Shown here: positions 8,616 through 16,618 of the stretch, piece by piece
Layout of the letters: the number at the start of each line of letters is the position of its first letter
How positions within the stretch are numbered: the stretch's first letter is position 1
Assembly: GCA_902806235.1 (NCBI GenBank)
Contig: CADCVW010000004.1
Location: 1 to 33,000, forward strand
Length of the DNA: 33,000 nt
Direction of reading: 5' to 3'
Origin: an uncultured Sphingomonadaceae bacterium
Lineage (GTDB): Bacteria; Pseudomonadota; Alphaproteobacteria; Sphingomonadales; Sphingomonadaceae
Notes under the pieces: generated by a model
The model's input: the letters and a program-made list of their open reading frames with translations, nothing else
Databases searched by the model: none
Told to the model about the DNA's origin: nothing
Made by a program: the position numbers and the translations under genes

Positions 8616-8633
8616 GACTTCTTCAACAGCATC
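8616..8633 (-). repeat. Right terminal inverted repeat of the IS1182-type element
   Basis: Exact reverse complement of the left end, followed by GACC (8634-8637), which repeats the four bases before the left end. Confidence 0.85.
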
Positions 8634-8662
8634 GACCCAGAGCGGACGCTCGCGCAAGCTGC

Positions 8663-8815
8663 TCAGCCCCGTGCCGCCCGGATCAGCCGCTTGTGGGTCC
8701 GATCGTCCGGGGCGCGAGCCCAAGCGGCCGGGTCCACCCCCAGCGGCGCGGTGTCAGGGGACGCCCGCAGCTCACGCAGTCGTGGCAGGAGCGTCCCGCC
8801 AGGAGCCGGCCCGAC
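8663..8815 (-). pseudogene. Short coding remnant without a start codon
   Basis: About 50 codons in the same frame as the small cysteine protein upstream and directly after its stop. The translation looks protein-like (LPRLRELRASPDTAPLGVDP, then AWARAPDDRTHKRLIRAARG), with a basic end typical of small sphingomonad hypotheticals. No ATG, GTG or TTG gives a sensible start. It may be a remnant, or the read-through end of the upstream gene if the TGA at 8819-8821 is a sequencing error. I do not recognise a family. Confidence 0.3.
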
Positions 8816-8818
8816 TAG

Positions 8819-9004
8819 TCATTCCACCCGCGGTCCGCGCGCACCGCAAGCGGTGCAGCGCAGCTTGTGGGCGAAGCCGGGCCATACATCCGCCCAGCCC
8901 TTGTGTGAGTAGTGCCCCAGTAGCTCGCGCGTGTCGAAGATTGCCACCCGGCCGCCCCGGCACTCCGCTCGAACAGCGCCGCCCTGCTTTAGCACGTCCT
9001 GCAT
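8819..9004 (-). CDS. Small cysteine-containing hypothetical protein
   Basis: A 61-residue protein starting at MQDVLKQGG and ending in LRCTACGARGPRVE. It carries one Cys near the N-terminus (AECRGG) and a CxxC pair at the end, suggesting half of a zinc-ribbon-like fold. The pattern AECR...GWADVWPGFAHKLRCTACGAR resembles small conserved proteins of sphingomonads with no known role. A longer frame reaches upstream to 9127, but those residues do not look conserved. No clear ribosome binding site is seen. Function unknown. Confidence 0.5.
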   Translation of the reverse strand: MQDVLKQGGAVRAECRGGRVAIFDTRELLGHYSHKGWADVWPGFAHKLRCTACGARGPRVE

Positions 9005-9114
9005 GCAGCGAATGAGTGAAGCTATGTAGCGCGAGCTAGCGGCGAAAATCCTACACCGCCAAACGCTCGCGTCGCCCGAGGCGCGGCCCGGCTGAAGCGG
9101 ACCATAGACAGAAA

Positions 9115-9145
9115 GAGCCTCGGCCACATGGTGCGGCCGGGGCTC
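9115..9145 (-). terminator. Rho-independent terminator after the secreted conserved protein
   Basis: On the minus strand GAGCCCCGGCC and GGCCGAGGCTC form an 11-bp stem with one G-U pair and a 9-nt loop, followed by TTTCTGTCT. It lies 23 bases past the stop of the gene at 9168-9878 and fits an intrinsic terminator well. Confidence 0.75.
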
Positions 9146-9167
9146 CCTGTACGCTTGGCAGATGGAG

Positions 9168-9878
9168 TTAAGCGCGGCGCTTGGCAGCGGAGGCCTGCTC
9201 CTTCGCGCGCCGCTTGCGCTCCTTCGGCGTCTCCACGTTCATGCTGACCGGCGAGGGCGTGTAGCTCGCCTGGATGAGCGCGGGCGCACCAGCCGCGGTC
9301 GGGATGCTGACCGGGATCGCGTCCAGCGTATGCGCGGTGAACTCGCGGCCCTCGCCCATGGTAGCGCTCCTGCCCTTCACGAAGAAGCCGCCGACCGCCC
9401 CCGCGAGGAGAACCGCGCCCGCGGTCGCGCCGCCTTTGCTATTGCCCTTCTGCAGGTGCAGCCCTTCGACCGGGATGCGGCGCCCACCCAGGTCAATGTA
9501 GCGGAACGCGACCTCCATCTTGCCTGCCTTGCCGAACGAGCCCTTGCCCACCCGCCGGGTGACATGACCCACGGCACGGGTGCCGCGCGGGATCACGACG
9601 TGCCCGTCCACCATCACGTCGGACGCGACGGACGCCGAGAACTGATCACCAAGCCGGTGCGTCCGGCTGCTCACCTCGCCGTTGAGCGCGATCACGACCG
9701 GCGTGTTGGCCGCGAGCTGGCCGTCGCGCACGGCCGGGGCTGCAGGCGCGACCGGAGCGAACACCGGAGCCGTGGTCGTGTTATAAGCTGCCGGTTGCGG
9801 CACGGGCGCGGACTGCGCGAGCGCGGACGTGGACATGACGACGCTGGCGAGCAGCGCCGCCGACAGATGCAGTTTCAT
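9168..9878 (-). CDS. Secreted conserved hypothetical protein
   Basis: A 236-residue exported protein of unknown function. The start ATG at 9878 follows a strong GGGGGGA Shine-Dalgarno and gives the signal peptide MKLHLSAALLASVVMSTSALA-Q. After an Ala/Pro-rich linker (about 22-50) comes a beta-rich domain of about 110 residues. Its blocks are NTPVVIALNGEVSSRTHRLG, HVVIPRGTRAVGHVTRRVGKG and KMEVAFRYIDLGGRRIPVEG, a pattern seen in conserved sphingomonad proteins. A glycine-rich hydrophobic stretch (AGAVLLAGAVGGFFVKG) follows. The C-terminus is strongly basic (KERKRRAKEQASAAKRRA). It is probably periplasmic or envelope-bound. It is monocistronic, with its own terminator. Confidence 0.75.
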   Translation of the reverse strand: MKLHLSAALLASVVMSTSALAQSAPVPQPAAYNTTTAPVFAPVAPAAPAVRDGQLAANTPVVIALNGEVSSRTHRLGDQFSASVASDVMVDGHVVIPRGTRAVGHVTRRVGKGSFGKAGKMEVAFRYIDLGGRRIPVEGLHLQKGNSKGGATAGAVLLAGAVGGFFVKGRSATMGEGREFTAHTLDAIPVSIPTAAGAPALIQASYTPSPVSMNVETPKERKRRAKEQASAAKRRA

Positions 9879-10030
9879 TGATCCCCCCTGGACTATGAGG
9901 CATCCAGAGTTCCACGGCACCCGTTAACGATCAACAAACGCGACCGAGGCCGTTGGTTAACGTGCCAGAACTGGACAGGTCGGGGTCCGGCATCGCCACG
10001 CGGCCTACGTCATGGCAGCTTCCGCGCTGG

Positions 10031-10351
10031 AAGGAGGACGCTCAACGGATACCGCGAGGATCGGAGCACGAGGTCAGGGGCCTGCTGCTGCGCGACGGCC
10101 CGCTCTAGGCCCTGCGCACGACGGGAGCGAGCGCATGGCGGCCGGGCGTAGGGGACGGCGCGCGCGGGTTGGTCGGCCGGCGCGTCCGGGTGCGCGGCAT
10201 CCGCTCGGGCTTTGACATGTTGAACCTGGAAGCCATCGCGCCCGCGGGCGAGCCCTACCCCGTCCCGTGGTGGCGGCGGCTGCTCGATTATTGTGAAGCG
10301 CCGCGGTCTCTTTCCATGAACGGCAGGCCAGCCGTTCCAGCTCCTAGATAG
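10031..10351 (+). pseudogene. DUF5818-like remnant with an internal stop
   Basis: One frame reads EVRGLLLRDGPL, then a TAG at 10106-10108, then ALRTTGASAWRP and ARGLVGRRVRVRGIRSGFDM. This matches the arrangement of small sphingomonad DUF5818-type proteins (short beta-rich domain ending in GRRVxVxGIRSGFDxLxVxxI). The stop replaces the residue after GPL, where an aromatic is usual, so a single base change would restore it. No ATG follows the AAGGAGG at 10031. The last residues may be unrelated sequence. It ends convergently at the XRE-cupin gene. Family assignment is from memory of the pattern. Confidence 0.4.
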
Positions 10352-10994
10352 CGGCCTCGCCACGCAAGTTAATGAGAGAGTTCATAAGGCCATCGTCAGC
10401 ACTCGAGCAGACGCCTAGAACCACAGCCTCGTCAAAACCCTCGCCGGCGAGGTAGGCATGCCCCATTGTTGAGTCGATGTAGATCGATTCGCCTTCTTCC
10501 AGCTCTAACGGGTCGTAGAACTCGGTATGCACCACGATCCGTCCGCGGAGCACGTAGATGACTTCCTCGCCTTGGTGGCGGACGAGCGCGCCAAACTCCT
10601 CCAGCGTTCGTGCCCGGATGCGCGTAATGATAGGGATCATGCGCTTGCGGCGGAGTTCGGGGCTCAGGAAGAAGTAATCGTAGTTGGGCGTGTTCACCCG
10701 GAAGGCGTTTTCCAAACGACCGATGCTGCGCCGGCCCGTGAAGCGCGGCTCGACGTCCGCTGTCGGGTCGGCGAACAAATCCGACATTGGAATGTTTAGC
10801 CGTCGGCTCACCTGCTGCAGCTTGTCGTAGGTTAGCGTCAGGCGGTCGTGCTCCACTTTGGACAAAGTGGAGATCGGGATGCCGCTCTTCTCGCTCATCT
10901 CCTTGAGCGTCCACCCGAAGCGCAAGCGGAGGTGGCGCAGGACGGTCCCGAGCGTGGTTGGACGGGCTGAGGTCGTCCTATCGAGTCCCGGCAT
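10344..10994 (-). CDS. XRE-family regulator with C-terminal cupin domain
   Basis: Cytoplasmic transcription factor of 216 residues. An XRE helix-turn-helix (about 14-70: LGTVLRHLRLRFGWTLKEMS, then GIPISTLSKVE) is joined to a cupin effector domain (about 125-205: EEVIYVLRGRIVVHTEFYDP, then GESIYIDSTMGHAYLAGEG). Regulators of this design often sense a small amino-acid-like metabolite through the cupin. I start at ATG 10994, giving MPGLDRTTSARP, because GGAGA precedes it at good spacing; upstream ATGs would add unconserved residues. It diverges from the M19-DgcN-YkvI operon across about 150 bp, so it is the natural candidate regulator of the whole peptide/D-amino-acid cluster. No operator could be identified with confidence. 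Confidence 0.87.
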   Translation of the reverse strand: MPGLDRTTSARPTTLGTVLRHLRLRFGWTLKEMSEKSGIPISTLSKVEHDRLTLTYDKLQQVSRRLNIPMSDLFADPTADVEPRFTGRRSIGRLENAFRVNTPNYDYFFLSPELRRKRMIPIITRIRARTLEEFGALVRHQGEEVIYVLRGRIVVHTEFYDPLELEEGESIYIDSTMGHAYLAGEGFDEAVVLGVCSSADDGLMNSLINLRGEAAI

Positions 10995-11147
10995 GTTTCT
11001 CCGATCAGCAACATTGTCCCTTCCGGGATCGCTGAGCGGAGAGATATGCCGCGCGATGCGGCTGACGCAATAAGCGAGCGAATTCATCACTGCGATTTGA
11101 CCGTTGATGATCAGGCCATTACCGTCCTAACCAGGACAAGGAACACG

Positions 11148-12278
11148 ATGGGCAGTACTTCGCGTCGGATGATGATGGCAGGCGTGCTCGGAGCCGCACT
11201 GTCCGCCCCCATGTTGAACCGCGGTTATTACCAGCTCGGCGCGGCCGGCCGGGCCTATTCCCGACGCGCGGTGGATCTGATCCGCGGCTCGCTCGTCATC
11301 GATATGCTGGCGCCGCTCACGATCGACACCGACGCCGACGCTTACGCCAAGCCGCTCCCGCCGCAGCGGGTGGCCGACTTCCGCCGCAGCGGCATTACAG
11401 GCTTCCATAATGCCTATGGTCTGGGCGGGCCCAACGCTCACACTGACGCGCTCGCCTATATGGCCGGCTGGCAAGGCTATGCCGGGCGCCATCCCGAACT
11501 GTTTGCTCTGGTCGGCGTAGCGGCCGACCTCGACCGCGCCAAGGCGACAGGGCGCGCCGCGGTAATTATGGGCATCCAGAACGCGCAGCATTTCCGCACG
11601 GCGGCCGACGTCAGGACCTTCTACAATCTCGGCCAGCGCTGCGCGCAGCTCACCTATAACAGCCAGAACCTCATTGGCTCGGGAAGCACGGATCGCGTCG
11701 ACGGCGGGATCAGCGACTTTGGCGCCGGCATCATCAAGGCAATGAACGAGGCCGGCATGCTGGTGGATGTGTCCCACAGCGGCGACCGCACGACGCTGGA
11801 CGCGGTCGCGCTGTCGGCAGGGCCGATCGCCTACACGCATAGCAATTGCCGCGCCATCTCAGGCCACCCGCGCACGAAGACGGATCAAGCTATCCGCGCG
11901 CTCGCCGCGAAGGGCGGTGTGATGGGCATCACGGGAGTGCGCCAATTTGTCAGCCGCACGGACCCGACCACGATCCGTCATTTCGTGGACCACATCGATC
12001 ATGTTGTGAAGCTCGCGGGCGTCGAACATGTCGGCATCGGCTCGGATGCGGACCTGTACGGTTACGACGACATGCGGCCAGACCAGTACGCCAAGCTCAA
12101 GGCTGGCTACAAGGAAAGCTACGCGTTCCGCGGCAAAATTGACGTGGATGGGTTCGATCACCCGATGAAGGTCTTCGATCTCGCGGAAGAACTCATCCGG
12201 CGCCGCTACTCGGACGCGAACATCACCGCGATACTCGGCGGAAACTTCCGCCGTCTTTTGGGCGACACGTGGAAATAA
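11148..12278 (+). CDS. M19-like membrane dipeptidase homologue with altered metal site
   Basis: TIM-barrel protein of the renal/membrane dipeptidase family (M19), whose members hydrolyse dipeptides and tolerate a D-residue at the C-terminus. The 376 residues begin with a twin-arginine-like export signal (STSRRMMMAGVLGAALSA), so it is probably periplasmic. Conserved blocks are DVSHSGDRT (H210), YTHSNCRAI (H231) and VGIGSDADL. The N-terminal HxD ligand pair reads L54-A-P56 (VIDMLAPLT). The bridging Glu is Q144 (MGIQNAQHF). Three of five canonical zinc ligands are therefore missing, as in a recurring sphingomonad subgroup. AAGGA five bases before the ATG at 11148 sets the start. It is the first gene of the operon facing the XRE-cupin regulator. 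Confidence 0.85.
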   Translation: MGSTSRRMMMAGVLGAALSAPMLNRGYYQLGAAGRAYSRRAVDLIRGSLVIDMLAPLTIDTDADAYAKPLPPQRVADFRRSGITGFHNAYGLGGPNAHTDALAYMAGWQGYAGRHPELFALVGVAADLDRAKATGRAAVIMGIQNAQHFRTAADVRTFYNLGQRCAQLTYNSQNLIGSGSTDRVDGGISDFGAGIIKAMNEAGMLVDVSHSGDRTTLDAVALSAGPIAYTHSNCRAISGHPRTKTDQAIRALAAKGGVMGITGVRQFVSRTDPTTIRHFVDHIDHVVKLAGVEHVGIGSDADLYGYDDMRPDQYAKLKAGYKESYAFRGKIDVDGFDHPMKVFDLAEELIRRRYSDANITAILGGNFRRLLGDTWK

Positions 12279-12304
12279 TCGCGGCGCCGACGAAGGGAAG
12301 ACGG

Positions 12305-12439
12305 ATGAGCAAGCACGGACTTCTCGCGCGTAGCGCGCTCGGGTTTTCCATGATGCTCGCGGCGGGCCCACTCGCCGCGAGCAACGTGTCCACCATAGGT
12401 CCGCGCACCGTGGGCCTGATCGTCGGAACGCAGTTTTGA
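12305..12439 (+). CDS. Small 44-residue ORF with signal-peptide-like N-terminus
   Basis: An ATG preceded by GAAGGGA opens 44 codons. The product has a basic start and a hydrophobic core (ARSALGFSMMLAAGPLAAS), like a signal peptide, then TIGPRTVGLIVGTQF. The stop overlaps the TTG start of the next gene (TTGA at 12436-12439), which would suit translational coupling. It could be a leader, or the remnant of a secreted protein whose body was lost. No family is recognised. Confidence 0.4.
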   Translation: MSKHGLLARSALGFSMMLAAGPLAASNVSTIGPRTVGLIVGTQF

Positions 12440-13530
12440 CCGATCTCGCCCAAGCGCCTGCTCAAGACAACAAGCTTTCCGCGGCCTTCCCAGCGACGGC
12501 GCCGGCGGGCGAGCCCGCGCCAGCCGCCGTGCCGCAGCCTTACTTGCTGTTCTTGGGCGACGCGGCCGACCCCGGCTATGCCAAGACGGCGCTCGGTCTG
12601 CGCGACTGGGCCGGCGAGCGCTGCGTCGGCGAGTACGGCCTGCCGTCGGCCCGGGTCACGACTGGGCTGCCGCGCATGACGCCCGCCCAGGCGCGGGCGG
12701 CGGGCGCCCGCGCGCTGGTGATCGGCGTCGCCAAGGAAGGAGGGCATATCGCTGAAGCTTGGGTCCCGGCGCTGCTGGAAGCGCTGGACGCGGGCTTGGA
12801 CCTGGTGAGCGGCATGCACGCCAAGCTGGGCGACGTTCCCGCGCTGGCGCGAGCGGCGGCGCGCACCGGCCGGCGCCTGGTCGACGTGCGCACGCCCCCC
12901 GCGCGCATTCCGACGGGTACCGGCGCCAAGCGGAGCGGCAAGCGCCTGATCACCGTCGGTACCGATTGCGCGCTGGGCAAGAAATACACCGCGCTGGCAC
13001 TGGCCAAAGCGTTCCGCGCGCGCGGTCTTGACGCCGACTTCCGCGCCACGGGCCAGACGGGCATCCTGATCGCCGGCGGCGGCATGCCGATGGACGCCGT
13101 TGTCTCGGATTTCGAGGCGGGCGCGGCTGAGCTGCTGAGCCCGGCCGCCTCCCCAGAGCATTGGGACGTGGTCGAGGGCCAAGGATCGCTGTTCCACCCC
13201 GCTTTCGCCGCCGTCTCGCTGGGCCTGCTGCACGGCAGCCAGCCGGACGTGTTCGTGGTGTGCCACGATCCCACGCGCCGCCACGTGCTGGGGCTGCCCG
13301 ACTTCGCGCTGCCCGCGATCGAGGAAGTGATCGACCTCACGGTTCGCCTGGGATCGCGCACCAACCCGGGCATCCGCTGCGGCGGCGTGGCGCTCAACAC
13401 GTCCGCGCTGGCCGAGGCGGAAGCGCAAGGCGAGATCGAGCGCACGGCGGCACGCCTCGGTCTGCCCGCCGCTGACCCGATCCGCGGCGGGCCGGCGTTT
13501 GACGCGCTCGTCGACGTATGCCTGAGGTGA
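12436..13530 (+). CDS. dgcN: DgcN-like D-glutamate N-acetyltransferase (DUF1611)
   Basis: Cytoplasmic enzyme of the DUF1611/DgcN family, which acetylates D-glutamate to N-acetyl-D-glutamate for later racemisation. Family blocks are PYLLFLGDAADPGYAKTALG, the nucleotide-loop-like ITVGTDCALGKKYTALALAK, FRATGQTGILIAGGG, DVVEGQGSLFHPAF and the C-terminal GGVALNTSAL. The frame opens at TTG 12436 directly on the stop of the small ORF. The first about 30 residues are Ala/Pro-rich and unconserved, so a GTG at 12529 is an alternative start. It overlaps the YkvI gene by 13 bases. Its usual partner, the racemase DgcA, is present in this window only as a fragment at 25343-25531. Confidence 0.85.
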   Translation: MTDLAQAPAQDNKLSAAFPATAPAGEPAPAAVPQPYLLFLGDAADPGYAKTALGLRDWAGERCVGEYGLPSARVTTGLPRMTPAQARAAGARALVIGVAKEGGHIAEAWVPALLEALDAGLDLVSGMHAKLGDVPALARAAARTGRRLVDVRTPPARIPTGTGAKRSGKRLITVGTDCALGKKYTALALAKAFRARGLDADFRATGQTGILIAGGGMPMDAVVSDFEAGAAELLSPAASPEHWDVVEGQGSLFHPAFAAVSLGLLHGSQPDVFVVCHDPTRRHVLGLPDFALPAIEEVIDLTVRLGSRTNPGIRCGGVALNTSALAEAEAQGEIERTAARLGLPAADPIRGGPAFDALVDVCLR

Positions 13531-14675
13531 GCGACGCGGCGGCAGGAGCGAACGCCCACGCGGGCCGGCCGAGCCGGTTCCAACGCTTCCTGCTGCCGGG
13601 GCTGGCGTTTAAGGCGCTGGTGATCGGCGGCGGCTACGCGACGGGCCGCGAGGTTGCCGAGTTCTTCCTGCCGAGCGGACCGTGGGGCGGCGTCTACGCC
13701 ATCCTGCTCGCCACTTTCCTGTTCAGCGCCGCCTGCATCCTGACCTTCCTGTTCGCGCGCGCGGCCCGCAGCTTTGACTACCAAAGCTTTTTCGCCGCGC
13801 TGCTCGGCCCCGGCTGGGTGGTGTGGGAAGTGGCCTACATACTGTTCGTCATCCTGATCCTGGCCGTCTACGGCGCGGCTGCAGGGGCGATCGGGGCGGC
13901 GGCGCTCGGGTGGCCAGCGCTGGCGGGAACAACGGCGCTAATGATCGGAATCATCATATTCACCACCTTCGGCAACCGCGCGGTCGAGCGCTTGTTCGAG
14001 TGGGCGGCCTACCTCCTCTACGGCGTGTATGCCCTGTTCTTCGTCTTTGCGTTCACGACGTTCGGCGACCGCATCGCGGACGGCTTCGCCTCCGCGGCGC
14101 CCGCGGACGCGGGCAGTTGGGCGCTGAACGGCGGCACCTATTTCAGCTACAACATCCTGGGCGCGATCGTGGTGCTGCCCGTGCTGCGCCACCTCACCAG
14201 CAGCCGCGACGCAGTGATCGCCGGCGCGATCTGCGGACCGCTCGCGATGCTGCCCGCGCTCCTGTTCTTCGTGGCGACGGTCGCCTTTTACCCGACGATC
14301 ATGGGGGCGGAGCTACCGTCCGACACCCTCCTCGCGGCAATGGACCGGCCCTGGTTCCGCGGACTTTTCCAGCTCATGGTCTTCTCGGCGCTGCTGCAAA
14401 GCGGCGTCAGCGCGGTGCACGCCTTCAACGAGCGCGTGGACGCAGCGTGGCGGCGCAGCCGGGGGCTGCCCATCGGGGCCCGCGCGCGTCTCCTCATTTC
14501 GTTGGGCCTTCTCGCCGGATGCATGTTCCTGGCCGACCGCTTCGGCCTCGTCGCGCTGATCGGCTCGGGCTACCGCTTCTTCGCCTACGTCCTGCTCGCC
14601 GTGTTCGTGGTGCCGCTGTGCACGGTGGGCGTGGGGCGAGTCCTCAAGAACGCCCGCGAAACGGCAGCGCCATGA
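13518..14675 (+). CDS. YkvI-type multispanning membrane protein, putative transporter
   Basis: Inner-membrane protein of 385 residues with about ten hydrophobic segments. It matches the uncharacterised YkvI family, which is thought to have a LeuT-like transporter fold. The first membrane segment carries the family signature LAFKALVIGGGYATGREVAEFF. Other conserved parts are the NGGTYFSYNILG loop and SGVSAVHAFNER. It overlaps dgcN upstream by 13 bases and the deacylase downstream by four (ATGA), so it is tightly cotranslated with D-amino-acid enzymes. That context suggests an amino acid, N-acyl amino acid or small-peptide substrate. No substrate has been shown for the family to my knowledge. 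Confidence 0.82.
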   Translation: MPEVSDAAAGANAHAGRPSRFQRFLLPGLAFKALVIGGGYATGREVAEFFLPSGPWGGVYAILLATFLFSAACILTFLFARAARSFDYQSFFAALLGPGWVVWEVAYILFVILILAVYGAAAGAIGAAALGWPALAGTTALMIGIIIFTTFGNRAVERLFEWAAYLLYGVYALFFVFAFTTFGDRIADGFASAAPADAGSWALNGGTYFSYNILGAIVVLPVLRHLTSSRDAVIAGAICGPLAMLPALLFFVATVAFYPTIMGAELPSDTLLAAMDRPWFRGLFQLMVFSALLQSGVSAVHAFNERVDAAWRRSRGLPIGARARLLISLGLLAGCMFLADRFGLVALIGSGYRFFAYVLLAVFVVPLCTVGVGRVLKNARETAAP

Positions 14676-16618
14676 GGCGTTCCGCGCGCGTCGCCCGCAC
14701 GCTGCTGGCCGTGCCGGCCGCCGCGCTGGCCCATGGGGCCCTCGCCCAGAGCGCGCCCACCTATGACCTCATCCTGCGTGGCGGCACTGTATTCGACGGC
14801 GGCGGCGGCGATGGGCGGGTGGCGGACGTCGGCATCATCGGCGATCGGATTATCACCGTCGGCAACCTCCGTCGCGCGCGGGCGCGAGAGGAGCGCGACG
14901 TGCGCGGGCACTACGTGTCGCCGGGCTTTATTAGCGTCCACGATCATTCGCAGCCGGACGTCTACGCCAAACCCGCGGGTTTGCTGACGCAGGGCATCAC
15001 GACCGCGATCACCAATCCCGACGGTGGCGGACCGCTCGACATTCGGGCGCAACTCGCGCGGCCGCTCGGCCTCAATTACGGCGCGTATATCGGCTTCAAC
15101 ACCGTGTGGGGCGAGGTAATGGGGGCGACGGACCGGCGTGCCTCGCCGGCTGAACTCGAGCGGATGCAGGACCTCGTGCGCGACGGCATGGCCGCGGGGG
15201 CGTTCGGCGTGTCGGCGGGGCTCGACTACAAGCCCGGCTTCTGGGCCGATGCCGACGAGGTCGCGGCCGTTTCCGGCGCGGCGGCGCCCTGGCGCACGAG
15301 CTTCACCAACCACGAGCGCGTGTTTGAAGGCAACGGCTATAGCTCGGTCGCCGGCATGGCCGAGACGGTGGCGATCGGCGAACGCGCGGGCCTGCTGCCC
15401 GTCATCACGCACGCCAAGCTCCAGGGCCGCGACCAAGGCCGCCTGGCTGATACCTTCGCGCTCGCGACCGGGCCCGTGCGCCGTGGGCGCCCCGTGCTGC
15501 TGGATGCTTACCCCTACACCTACGGTTCGACGAGCTTGGAGCAGCTTATAATCCCTGCCTGGGCGCAGGCGGGCGGCGAGAAGGCGATGCTCTCCCGCTT
15601 CAAGGATCCGGCGCTTCGCCCGCGCATCGCCAAGGAAGCCGATGAGCAGCTCGCCATTCGCTGGGGCGGTCCGGGCGGCGTGTACCTGTCCGAGTTGCGC
15701 AAGGAGCTGACGGCCGTGATCGCCGAGACGGGCAACCCGTCGCCGGGCGAAGCAATCATGCGCTTGCTCGAGGCGGGGCGGCGGCGCGTGCTGCTGCGCT
15801 TCGGCAAGGAGTCGGACCAGGAAGCGCTGGTCGCGCATCCGCTGACCGCCGTGTCGTGCGATTGCGGCGCGACGGCGTCGACCACCGGCCATCCACGCAA
15901 CTGGGGCGCCTATCCGCGCGTGCTGGGCCGCTACGTGCGCGAGCGTAAGTTGTTCAGTTGGGGAGAGGCGGTGCGCAAGATGACGGCGCTTCCCGCGGGC
16001 ATGCTGGGGTTGGCCGAGCGCGGCTATCTGCTGCCCGGTATGATCGCGGACGTGACGGTGTTCGACCCCGCGACGGTGATCGACCGGGCGACGGTGGAGC
16101 AGCCGGCGCTCCCGTCCGTGGGGATCAACACAGTGGTGGTGAACGGCCAGTTGGCCCTGGACCGCGGCGTCGTGATGGGCGGGGCGCTCGGCCGCGCGCT
16201 CGCCCGTTCGCGCCACGAGCCGGCCCGGCCGATGGCGACCGGCGCGCGGTCGCTGCGGGTCGCAGGGCACGCCGGCGGCGTGCGGGTGGATGCGCGGATC
16301 GATCAGGGCGCGGCGGGCCCGCGCGGGCGCGTGACGCTTGCCGGGCTAACTGGCGGGCCACTCCGTTTCACGCCGGCCCTCCTACAGACCGCGCGCGATT
16401 GGGCGAGCGTCACGGGGACGGGGCGCTCCGGCGACGGCATGGCGCGGGCGATAACGCTGATCTTCGAGGCCGCCGATCCATTTGCGTCCAGGCTGCCGAC
16501 GCTCACCATTTTGGTGGACGGCCTGCCGCTGCTCAACGGCGCGATGCTTGACGGCCGTGTGACAGTGACGGACGACCGTGTGGCAGGTACATCGGGCGCG
16601 GCGGGAGAAGATTTATGA
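14672..16618 (+). CDS. Secreted N-acyl-D-amino-acid deacylase-like amidohydrolase
   Basis: Metal-dependent amidohydrolase of the D-aminoacylase group, which frees D-amino acids from N-acyl derivatives. The 648 residues start with a signal peptide (RTLLAVPAAALAHGALAQ), so the enzyme is exported. The barrel carries the HxH pair in VSPGFISVHDHS (H90, H92), H214 in FTNHERVF, H247 in VITHAKLQGR and the catalytic Asp region VSCDCGAT. The usual metal-binding Cys of the GNCG motif is replaced by TNPDGGG near 114-120. The end of the barrel (LPAGMLGLAERGYLLPGMIA) is canonical. An extra C-terminal domain of about 110 residues follows, not recognised. The start overlaps the YkvI stop and its stop overlaps the next start (ATGA both times). 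Confidence 0.87.
   Translation: MRRSARVARTLLAVPAAALAHGALAQSAPTYDLILRGGTVFDGGGGDGRVADVGIIGDRIITVGNLRRARAREERDVRGHYVSPGFISVHDHSQPDVYAKPAGLLTQGITTAITNPDGGGPLDIRAQLARPLGLNYGAYIGFNTVWGEVMGATDRRASPAELERMQDLVRDGMAAGAFGVSAGLDYKPGFWADADEVAAVSGAAAPWRTSFTNHERVFEGNGYSSVAGMAETVAIGERAGLLPVITHAKLQGRDQGRLADTFALATGPVRRGRPVLLDAYPYTYGSTSLEQLIIPAWAQAGGEKAMLSRFKDPALRPRIAKEADEQLAIRWGGPGGVYLSELRKELTAVIAETGNPSPGEAIMRLLEAGRRRVLLRFGKESDQEALVAHPLTAVSCDCGATASTTGHPRNWGAYPRVLGRYVRERKLFSWGEAVRKMTALPAGMLGLAERGYLLPGMIADVTVFDPATVIDRATVEQPALPSVGINTVVVNGQLALDRGVVMGGALGRALARSRHEPARPMATGARSLRVAGHAGGVRVDARIDQGAAGPRGRVTLAGLTGGPLRFTPALLQTARDWASVTGTGRSGDGMARAITLIFEAADPFASRLPTLTILVDGLPLLNGAMLDGRVTVTDDRVAGTSGAAGEDL

Larger units (their letters stand above)
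7106..8633 (+). mobile_element. Complete IS1182-family insertion sequence (1528 bp)
   Basis: One transposase gene lies between perfect 18-bp terminal inverted repeats, GATGCTGTTGAAGAAGTC at 7106-7123 and its complement at 8616-8633. The four bases GACC occur just outside both ends (7102-7105 and 8634-8637), a plausible target-site duplication. Intact ends, a duplication and an open transposase suggest a recent and possibly active insertion. The element splits a palindrome whose arms are GTCCGCT on the left and AGCGGAC on the right. Confidence 0.88.

Noticed and set aside
8604-8912. Plus-strand open frames just after the IS1182-type element
   Set aside because: No homology pattern, no ribosome binding site, and they overlap the more protein-like minus-strand frames.
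14585-16270. Long open frame on the minus strand (over 500 codons) opposite the deacylase
   Set aside because: The plus-strand gene has clear amidohydrolase motifs and operon overlaps. The opposite frame is low-complexity (Arg/His/Ala-rich), as expected for the complement of GC-rich codons.
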